Shown here piece by piece: positions 6,041-11,476 of a stretch of DNA of 11,476 nucleotides. Source of the stretch: Actinomycetota bacterium (GTDB taxonomy: Bacteria > Actinomycetota > Actinomycetes > S36-B12); NCBI GenBank assembly GCA_003506065.1, contig DNXA01000148.1:1-11476 (forward strand). The letters are read 5' to 3'. The notes beneath the pieces are model-generated. The model worked only from the letters and a program-made list of their open reading frames with translations, searched no databases and had not been told where the DNA came from. The translations under genes and the position numbers were made by a program. How positions within the stretch are numbered: position 1 is the stretch's first letter; each line of letters begins with the position of its first letter.

Positions 6041-7516
6041 GTGAAACGCATAGGCATCGTCATTGGCGCGACGGTGCTGGCAATCGCGGCACCCATCTCT
6101 TCGAGTTCGGCTGCAAGTGGGCTCAGTTCCTACCGCACCCAACCGCTCAACTGGCACTCATGCTCAGTTGGTCAGTGCGCCAGTCTGCGAGTGCCTCTGG
6201 ACTACACCGACCTCAGTCGAGGAGATATCACTCTGGCCATCAGCCGCGTGCAGCACTCCGGCCCGAACTTTCAAGGCTCAATCGTCATCAATCCTGGCGG
6301 CCCTGGGGAATCGGGCCTGGACTTCGCGAAGTACGGAGCCAAGTATCTGGCCCCTGATGTCGCCAAGGAGTTTGACTTCATCGGACTGGATCCGCGCGGA
6401 GTTCAGAACTCGGCACCTGTCACCTGCATGACGCCCAAGCAGACAGCTGCGTGGCTGGCGATGGATTCCTCGCCAGACACTCCCAAGGAAGTCACTTCAG
6501 TGATGAGGGCAGCTGGACGCATCAGCAAGGGCTGCTTGAAGCACAGTCCGCGCATCGCACCATTTGTTGGCACTGCATCAGCTGCTCAGGACCTCGACAT
6601 TCTGCGATCGGTCTTGGGTGAGGAGAAGCTCAACTGGCTTGGCTTCTCCTACGGCACTTCTCTGGGCACCGCATATCTGGAAGCCTTCCCCGATCACGTG
6701 GGGCGATTTGTCTTGGATGGAGCGCTTGACCCAGCGCTGAACTCGATGCAGATCTCCGACGGTCAATCGGCGGGTTTTCAGCGCGCCTTCCAGAACTTCG
6801 CTGCTGATTGCAGCAGGAGAAAGACCTGCACCCTTGGAGCAACGCCCGCAGAGATCACCAAGAAGGTCAACGCACTGCTTGCTCGCCTGGATCGACATCC
6901 CCTTCACACTGATCAAGGCCCGCCACTGACCCAGTCACTTGGCATGGGCGGGATGCTGACCGCGATGTACTCCACCGACATGTGGGAGCCTCTTGGAGAC
7001 GCGATTGCTCAGGCGCTGTCCGGCAATGGCACCGGCCTGATGGAGTTGGCATGGCTTGGATCCGAGCAGACCGGTCCGGCCAAGTTCACCTCGAATGTGC
7101 AGTCTGCCTACTACGCGATCGACTGCTGGGACATGCCAGCTCCGCCAGGGGCAGCGGGATTGAGCGCAGCCGCTCGTCGCTGGTCGGCAGGTGCCCCCGT
7201 CCCGGAGTTCGCCAAATCCATGGCTTGGAGCAACGCGCCATGCACGAACTGGTTTGCGCATGATGCTCGCGGCCCAGCCCCGGCAACAAGCTCAACCAAG
7301 GCGCCGATCCTGGTGATCGGCACTCGCTTTGACCCCGCGACTCCATATGAGTGGTCGCAGGCGTTGAGCTCGCAGTTGGCCACGAGCACCCTGCTGACCT
7401 ATGAAGGCAACGGGCATACGGCATTCGGATCAGGATCCAGGTGCATCGACGATCAGGTGGAGCTGTACCTGCTCCGAGGAACGCTGCCTCCCAAGGGAGC
7501 CAGCTGCTCGGCCTAG
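6041..7516 (+). CDS. Secreted TAP-like alpha/beta hydrolase (tripeptidyl aminopeptidase type, S33)
   Basis: This is a probable exported peptidase or esterase of the S33 / TAP-like group, related in layout to actinobacterial SlpD/SlpE and mycobacterial Hip1. With the GTG at 6041 it has 491 residues. It begins with a signal peptide: VKRIGIVIG charged start, hydrophobic core, and a likely cut after Ala-Ala-Ser near residue 26. The oxyanion loop is NPGGPGESG (84-92), and the nucleophile is Ser203 in GFSYGTSLG. The C-terminal TAP-like domain supplies Asp431 (GTRFDPATPY) and His459 (GNGHTAFG). Several Cys pairs fit an extracellular protein. The frame is open to an ATG at 6011, but the GTG gives a normal signal peptide and has TACCGT 6 nt upstream. 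Substrate is unknown. Its stop shares CTAG with the convergent PAC2 gene. Confidence 0.92.
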   Translation: MKRIGIVIGATVLAIAAPISSSSAASGLSSYRTQPLNWHSCSVGQCASLRVPLDYTDLSRGDITLAISRVQHSGPNFQGSIVINPGGPGESGLDFAKYGAKYLAPDVAKEFDFIGLDPRGVQNSAPVTCMTPKQTAAWLAMDSSPDTPKEVTSVMRAAGRISKGCLKHSPRIAPFVGTASAAQDLDILRSVLGEEKLNWLGFSYGTSLGTAYLEAFPDHVGRFVLDGALDPALNSMQISDGQSAGFQRAFQNFAADCSRRKTCTLGATPAEITKKVNALLARLDRHPLHTDQGPPLTQSLGMGGMLTAMYSTDMWEPLGDAIAQALSGNGTGLMELAWLGSEQTGPAKFTSNVQSAYYAIDCWDMPAPPGAAGLSAAARRWSAGAPVPEFAKSMAWSNAPCTNWFAHDARGPAPATSSTKAPILVIGTRFDPATPYEWSQALSSQLATSTLLTYEGNGHTAFGSGSRCIDDQVELYLLRGTLPPKGASCSA

Positions 7517-8424
7517 ACGTCTGGCTTGCCGTCACCCGCATCGAGATCGCGAAGAAATGACTCAAGTTGCGCCGCAATTTCATCGCCCGTGGGCACCGGC
7601 TCATCCGACATCAGGCTGCCAGGCGGCGCCCCGATGGTCTGGTCGTACTGGTGCTCCAGCGCCGTCACAACCGTTGCAAATTCATCGTTGCCCGCGAGTT
7701 GATCTGAGATCTCGCGCGTGGCTTGCGCTGCGAGAGGGTCCAGGCCATCGACGGGCAGCTCAAGTCCCGTGACTCGGCTGAGTCCGTTGATCAGAGTCTG
7801 GGCGCCCTGCGGATACTGGAACTGACTCAAGTAGTGAGGCACCTGTGCAGTGATGCCCATGGAATCAAAACCATCCTGTGCCAGATGGAACTCCAGCATT
7901 GCCCCCATATGCCCGGGCACCTCAACCTCGCCCACCACTGATCGGAAACCTCGAACCAGCTCCGGATCTGAACCGTGAACTGTGATGCCAAGAGGGCGAG
8001 TGTGCGGTGCCGGCCAAGGAATGCCGGAGACAGCGACTGCGAGGCGAATGCCCAGCCGATGGCCGAGCCCGGACACCGCGGCGATGAAGCGCATCCACTG
8101 GTAATCGGGCTCGGGGCCCGAGAGCAACAAGAAGGAGTCACCCTTGGAGTCGGTCACCTCGTGCAATTGAATCGACGGGATGTCTACGCCGGTGAAATGA
8201 TCGACGGAATACGAAAGCACGGGGCGTCGAGCACGAAAATCCATCACCGCATCGACATCGAAAGTCGCAATCAACTCATGCTCACAATGCTCGAGCAGAT
8301 GATCGATAGTCATCCGAACAGCGCCGCCAGCATCGACGTATCCAGTGAATGCGTGGATCAGAACAGGTGGCTCCTTGAACCGCGGCATCTGGTGGATGGC
8401 GTACATATCTTCCGGCGACTGCAC
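7513..8424 (-). CDS. PAC2 family protein (proteasome assembly chaperone-like)
   Basis: This 303-residue protein belongs to the PAC2 family (PF09754), which includes eukaryotic proteasome assembly chaperone 2, archaeal homologues and mycobacterial Rv2125. The function in actinobacteria is not settled. The N-terminal pattern is VLIHAFTGYVDAGGA (21-35), followed by DVDAVMDFRARRP (56-68), IPWPAPHTRPLG and PGHMGAMLEFHL, which I recognise from actinobacterial members. The acidic C-terminal tail (about 275-303) looks flexible. The GTG at 8424 is chosen because a strong Shine-Dalgarno AAGGAGGA lies just upstream; the ATG at residue 7 is an alternative. It follows the GTPase with 34 nt between stop and start, so the two form an operon. 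Whether this genome has a 20S proteasome cannot be seen here. Confidence 0.92.
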   Translation of the reverse strand: MQSPEDMYAIHQMPRFKEPPVLIHAFTGYVDAGGAVRMTIDHLLEHCEHELIATFDVDAVMDFRARRPVLSYSVDHFTGVDIPSIQLHEVTDSKGDSFLLLSGPEPDYQWMRFIAAVSGLGHRLGIRLAVAVSGIPWPAPHTRPLGITVHGSDPELVRGFRSVVGEVEVPGHMGAMLEFHLAQDGFDSMGITAQVPHYLSQFQYPQGAQTLINGLSRVTGLELPVDGLDPLAAQATREISDQLAGNDEFATVVTALEHQYDQTIGAPPGSLMSDEPVPTGDEIAAQLESFLRDLDAGDGKPDV

Positions 8425-8427
8425 GGA

Positions 8428-8435
8428 TCCTCCTT
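8428..8435 (-). promoter_or_regulatory. Strong Shine-Dalgarno of the PAC2 gene
   Basis: AAGGAGGA on the minus strand is a near-perfect match to the anti-Shine-Dalgarno, 3 nt before the GTG at 8424. It fixes the GTG start and contrasts with the six genes here that have no such site. PAC2 is second in its operon, where a ribosome-binding site is expected. Confidence 0.85.
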
Positions 8436-8458
8436 GAGTGTGTTCTTACTGCCTTAGA

Positions 8459-9643
8459 TTATGCGCGCTTGGTCAGCCGCTGCATCATCCTTGCGCCTGA
8501 GCCGGAGTTCTGCTTAAAGAAAACAATGAATTGCTCTGCTACCGCGCCACTGGTCCAAAAGCGATCTCGAGTGTCGTCATCCATGGCCAAGGCAAGTTCG
8601 CAGACGCGCGACCAGGCAAGCCCCACGGCCTTGGTCATGGAAGCAGCAATCGTGGCAGAAATCGCCGATCCCGCCACTGCTCCACCTGGAACGAACTTGA
8701 GCAGGTTCGTGACGGCATACCGACCTGCCATGGTCGCTCCACCCGTCAGAACAATCGAGCCGGCCAAGGACATTGCCCGGGCTCGACTTGGTGGAAGTCC
8801 GTACGCAGCAGTGATGCGCGCGATCATGGTGATCTGGTTTGGCACAAGGAGAGCAGCATCTGCAAATGGGATGGGTGTCGCGCCGATGCCAGCGGCGAAG
8901 GCGGATGCCTGATTAATGATGGCGTCTACCGCTTTTTTTTTACGCCCGATGTCGATCTTCTGCGCTGCCGTGAGAGCTGATTCCGCCACATCTGGCACCA
9001 CGAGATACGTGGCGTCAAGGAGATCCTGCACCCCAAAGACCGGCGAGCCGCTGAAGTCATCGGCCAGCGCATTGGTCAGAACGGTTGCTCCAGCAACGGG
9101 CAGTGCAAGCCCATCGATGTAGTTGGCGAACTCCAGGGCCTCGGGATGAATCTCCCCCAGCTTGGTCGGCACCTGAGTCATCACCATGATCACGGGCAGG
9201 CCAAGGCGCGCCAATTCGCGCACGAACGCAACCTGCGCCTGCTCGAAACGACGATCCGACCAACGCACGAGATACCAGGCAGCATGGATGCGCTGTTCTG
9301 TGGATTGCTGTGAATTCTGCGCCACGACGGTGCGCAGGCCCTCAAGGATCACGTCGCCGGCAACTCCAGTTTCAAAACCTTCTGCGTCATACAGACCCAG
9401 AAAGCCATCGGGCAGCCGATAGTGCGTCAGGCCCTTGGTGACCGGCTCACCCACGCCAGTACGCGCAACTTCGCTGCCAAACATCGTGTTGACCAGGGTC
9501 GACTTGCCGACACCCGTCTTGCCGACTACGAGCAGATTGAACAGCCCCAGCGAGGCAAATGCCTCGGCCAGACGCTGCTCGAACAAGGACTCCACTTGCG
9601 AACGGCTGAGGTCTGGAACTCGTCCCCCCACGTCATCGGCCAC
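8459..9643 (-). CDS. P-loop GTPase with C-terminal DUF697-like domain
   Basis: This is a 394-residue protein with an Era/septin-type G domain and a hydrophobic DUF697-like domain (as in YcjF-type proteins); the cellular role is unknown. The G domain has G1 GKTGVGKST (41-49) and G3 DAEGFETG (86-93). The usual G4 NKxD is replaced by TQVP (156-159), so guanine specificity should not be assumed. The C-terminal part from about residue 256 has PIPFADAALLVPNQITMI and a Gly/Ala-rich helical region (about 292-345), probably membrane-associating. The frame is open to a GTG at 9703, which would overlap the divergent transglycosylase start. GTG 9643 is preferred because TACCGT precedes it by 6 nt. An A9 run encodes Lys235-237 between the two domains. 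It forms an operon with the PAC2 gene. Confidence 0.88.
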   Translation of the reverse strand: MADDVGGRVPDLSRSQVESLFEQRLAEAFASLGLFNLLVVGKTGVGKSTLVNTMFGSEVARTGVGEPVTKGLTHYRLPDGFLGLYDAEGFETGVAGDVILEGLRTVVAQNSQQSTEQRIHAAWYLVRWSDRRFEQAQVAFVRELARLGLPVIMVMTQVPTKLGEIHPEALEFANYIDGLALPVAGATVLTNALADDFSGSPVFGVQDLLDATYLVVPDVAESALTAAQKIDIGRKKKAVDAIINQASAFAAGIGATPIPFADAALLVPNQITMIARITAAYGLPPSRARAMSLAGSIVLTGGATMAGRYAVTNLLKFVPGGAVAGSAISATIAASMTKAVGLAWSRVCELALAMDDDTRDRFWTSGAVAEQFIVFFKQNSGSGARMMQRLTKRA

Positions 9644-9647
9644 GAGA

Positions 9648-9655
9648 CCACGGTA
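9648..9655 (-). promoter_or_regulatory. TACCGTGG box before the GTPase gene
   Basis: On the minus strand TACCGT (9650-9655) is followed by GGTCTC and the GTG at 9643, a 6-nt spacing. The box lies 23 bp from the oppositely directed -10 box of the transglycosylase, so the two promoters share their upstream DNA and may compete. Confidence 0.5.
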
Positions 9656-9678
9656 CGCGGTCAAGAGCAGCGAAGAGT

Positions 9679-9686
9679 TACCGTGG
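9679..9686 (+). promoter_or_regulatory. TACCGTGG box before the lytic transglycosylase
   Basis: TACCGT (9679-9684) is followed by GGGCGA and the ATG at 9691, again 6 nt. No Shine-Dalgarno lies before the ATG, so leaderless translation is the simplest reading. It is divergent from the GTPase box at 9648-9655. Confidence 0.5.
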
Positions 9687-9690
9687 GCGA

Positions 9691-10239
9691 ATGCACGTGA
9701 CACATCGCCTCAGGTCGATCGCCATCCTGGGCGTGGTGCTCGCCATAGGCCTTGGTGTCGTATTGGTGGGCATCTCCGCTGCCAAGAGGTATGGACTCAT
9801 CGGTCCAGTGCAAGTCCCCGCCGAGTATCGAGCTCTCGTTCTGAGCGCAGCGCAACGCTGCCCGCGCGTGCCGGTCGAAGTATTCGCAGCGCAATTGGCA
9901 GCCGAGAGCGGCTGGGATGAGAAGGCCAGCAGCCCGGCAGGCGCACAGGGCATCGCACAATTCATGCCCGCTGTGTGGGATCAGTACGGTCTGGATGCCA
10001 ATGGCGATGGACAGACCAGCGTGTGGGATGCCGCAGATGCAATACCTTCAGCCGCTGAGCTCAACTGCAAGAACCGCAGACTCGTACGAGATGTCCCAGG
10101 CAATCGACTCAAGAACACCCTTGCTGCCTACAACGCTGGCTACTCAGCGGTGCGTCGATATGCAGGCGTCCCGCCGTATCCGGAGACGCAGGCCTACGTC
10201 CGCAAGATTCTTGAGAATGCGAAAACCATCAACTGGTAG
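9691..10239 (+). CDS. Membrane-anchored lytic transglycosylase (SLT domain)
   Basis: This protein probably cleaves peptidoglycan glycan strands to anhydro-muropeptides at the outer face of the membrane. The 182 residues start with a basic stretch and one membrane segment (about 9-30), without a clear signal peptidase site. The SLT domain follows, with catalytic Glu72 in LAAESGWD, GAQGIAQFMP (84-93) and AAYNAGYSAV (145-154). An EF-hand-like loop DANGDGQTSVWD (102-113) may bind calcium, and Cys57 and Cys126 could form a disulfide. The enzyme is small, with no binding module such as LysM. ATG 9691 is supported by the TACCGT box 6 nt upstream. It is divergent from the GTPase gene and overlaps the next gene tail to tail by 11 bp. 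Confidence 0.93.
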   Translation: MHVTHRLRSIAILGVVLAIGLGVVLVGISAAKRYGLIGPVQVPAEYRALVLSAAQRCPRVPVEVFAAQLAAESGWDEKASSPAGAQGIAQFMPAVWDQYGLDANGDGQTSVWDAADAIPSAAELNCKNRRLVRDVPGNRLKNTLAAYNAGYSAVRRYAGVPPYPETQAYVRKILENAKTINW

Positions 10240-11476
10240 GTGCCTGCACATTCGGAGCCGAACCGACAAACTCCGCCCACACTTCGTCACTCATTGATTC
10301 AGAGTCATTGGTGGTGCCCCACGTCTTCATCTCGCGGATGAGCGCTTCCTTTGCTCGCGCAACTTGCTCGGTCACAACCCGACGTTGCGCCCACTGGAGT
10401 TCGCGAGTGCGCAATGCAGTCTCGATGCTCATCAACTGCTCCGGAGTGCAGGGCAGGTCGTAGACGGAAGCGACGAAGCGCGCAATGTCCTCGCGATAGT
10501 CGTGACCCCTGCGACCGAAGATCCCAGGAACCACATCCATGGCGTTGATGAGATCGACGGCCGTCAGCACAAACGTGGTGCCTGGGCGCCAGCGCGATGA
10601 TTTCGGGACGCCGACTGGACGTTCATCCTGAGGGCCCAACCACCAGGGCTGGCGCAGCAGCAGATTGGTGCCGAATTTCGGAATGGGATCGTCGTAGTGA
10701 CTCAGCATTAGGTGACGCACCTTCTCTCGCTGCTCCACAGGTAGATCGAGGTACTCGCCGTAGTTGTCGAGTTCAACCATGGCACCGTCCGGGTCGACGC
10801 GCGTCTTGTCCAAGCGCCAGGACTTGGCGAACTCAGTTGCCGAAGGCGTGCCAAGGAAGATCGAGGAGTGCACGAAATCACGCTCGATGGCTTCAACCGT
10901 GCGGTGCTTCCAGATGTCTTGGGTCGTCAAGGCTCCGAGGCTTTCGCCAAAGAGCACGAACTTGGGCCGCTTCTCTGGCGCCAAGCCACGCAGATAGCCC
11001 GTGATGCCGTACATGACCGCGCGGTTCTGCTCGACCGCGAGTCCGGTGCGCGTGAGCGACATTGACGAGGGAAGCATTGAATACTGCATCGTGCAGATGG
11101 CGCTATTGCCCAAAGTCAGATACTCAAGGGTTTCGGCCAGCACGTAGTTGATGTACCCCGAACCCGTGGGCGAGGCGAACACCAGGACATCGCGATCGAA
11201 GGCGTTGGTCCGCACGAGTTCATCGAGCAGTGTCTCCACTCGATCTTCGATGACACTGGCTGAATCCAGACCAACGAACAGGCGAATTGGATCGGATTCA
11301 GCCGGCTGTCCCATGACCGCTTGGATCTCCGACTGCGTAAGCACCATGTTCGTGAATCGACGGCCCTCGCGAGAAAGGCTTTGGAAGGAAACCGTGCTCT
11401 CTGGACTGCCTGAGACATACGGGCTTGACGGAGGCGTCTCGTACGCCGGCTCAACTGCCGCGCCGCCTTGCTCAAC
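10229..11476 (-). CDS. Abhydrolase_9 family alpha/beta hydrolase (N-terminus beyond right edge)
   Basis: This is a probable membrane-associated serine hydrolase of the actinobacterial Abhydrolase_9 family (PF10081), whose substrate is unknown. The visible 415 residues include the family stretch PIRLFVGLDSA, VFASPTGSGYINY, the nucleophile elbow FGESLG (Ser codon at 10940-10942), and a C-terminal RRGHDYREDIARFV with a likely His/Asp pair. An ATG at 11345-11347 could be taken as the start, but the frame stays open to 11476. The residues upstream of that ATG (SGSPESTVSF, then LSREGRRF) match the linker normally found in this family. The gene therefore continues out of the window, where the family usually has an N-terminal membrane domain (Abhydrolase_9_N). 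The 3' end overlaps the convergent transglycosylase by 11 bp. Confidence 0.9.
   Translation of the reverse strand, partial: VEQGGAAVEPAYETPPSSPYVSGSPESTVSFQSLSREGRRFTNMVLTQSEIQAVMGQPAESDPIRLFVGLDSASVIEDRVETLLDELVRTNAFDRDVLVFASPTGSGYINYVLAETLEYLTLGNSAICTMQYSMLPSSMSLTRTGLAVEQNRAVMYGITGYLRGLAPEKRPKFVLFGESLGALTTQDIWKHRTVEAIERDFVHSSIFLGTPSATEFAKSWRLDKTRVDPDGAMVELDNYGEYLDLPVEQREKVRHLMLSHYDDPIPKFGTNLLLRQPWWLGPQDERPVGVPKSSRWRPGTTFVLTAVDLINAMDVVPGIFGRRGHDYREDIARFVASVYDLPCTPEQLMSIETALRTRELQWAQRRVVTEQVARAKEALIREMKTWGTTNDSESMSDEVWAEFVGSAPNVQAPTS

Noticed and set aside
7498..7526. Inverted repeat AGCCAG/CTGGCT around the TAP hydrolase/PAC2 stops as a terminator
   Set aside because: Only 6 bp with a 17-nt loop and no T-run on either side; too weak to call.
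9643..9703. GTG at 9703 as the GTPase start
   Set aside because: It would overlap the divergent transglycosylase start by 13 bp and has no ribosome-binding site; GTG 9643 has the TACCGT box at the recurring spacing.
10224..10239. Small ACCA/TGGT hairpin at the transglycosylase/Abhydrolase_9 overlap
   Set aside because: Four-base stem without a T-rich tail; expected by chance.
11116..11475. 119-residue minus-strand open frame at the right edge
   Set aside because: Shadow of the Abhydrolase_9 gene in another frame; arginine/serine-rich translation with no recognisable family.

Overview
The window reads as chromosomal core DNA from a compact, medium-to-high-GC actinobacterium, probably class Actinomycetes and possibly one of the uncultured aquatic lineages. 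The evidence is the argS-lysA gene order, a PAC2-family protein, a secreted TAP-type hydrolase of the S33 group, an Abhydrolase_9 protein, frequent GTG starts, and TANNNT boxes six bases ahead of start codons. The rank below phylum is inference. I saw no mobile element, phage gene or CRISPR array, and no gene-free stretch over 300 bases.

Layout from left to right. Positions 1-2022 (minus strand) hold argS followed by the 5' part of lysA, which runs off the left edge. Positions 2053-2085 form a 14-bp hairpin that fits a terminator for the next minus-strand unit, a membrane protein (YihY/BrkB) overlapping a class III-like polyphosphate kinase 2 by 8 bp. Divergent from yihY is tRNA-Arg(CCG), and two bases after its end starts a YhhQ-type queuosine-precursor transporter. 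The transporter meets tgt (tRNA-guanine transglycosylase) tail to tail with a 12-bp overlap, so uptake and insertion of the queuosine precursor sit side by side. Next come a secreted TAP-like alpha/beta hydrolase (+), a minus-strand pair of GTPase-DUF697 and PAC2 protein, a membrane-anchored lytic transglycosylase (+), and a minus-strand Abhydrolase_9 protein whose N-terminus lies beyond the right edge.

Two themes recur. First, most promoter-proximal starts (argS, lysA, tgt, the TAP hydrolase, the GTPase, the transglycosylase) lack a Shine-Dalgarno sequence but have a -10-like box exactly 6 nt before the start codon, the pattern of leaderless mRNAs. In three of them the box is the identical 8-mer TACCGTGG. 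Second, all three convergent gene pairs overlap at their stop codons, so termination signals lie inside coding sequence.

No obviously new multi-gene system stands out. The best leads are the shared leaderless promoter word, an A9 slippery run at the domain boundary of the GTPase, the tRNA-transporter abutment, and the unusual substrate-pocket residues of Tgt.
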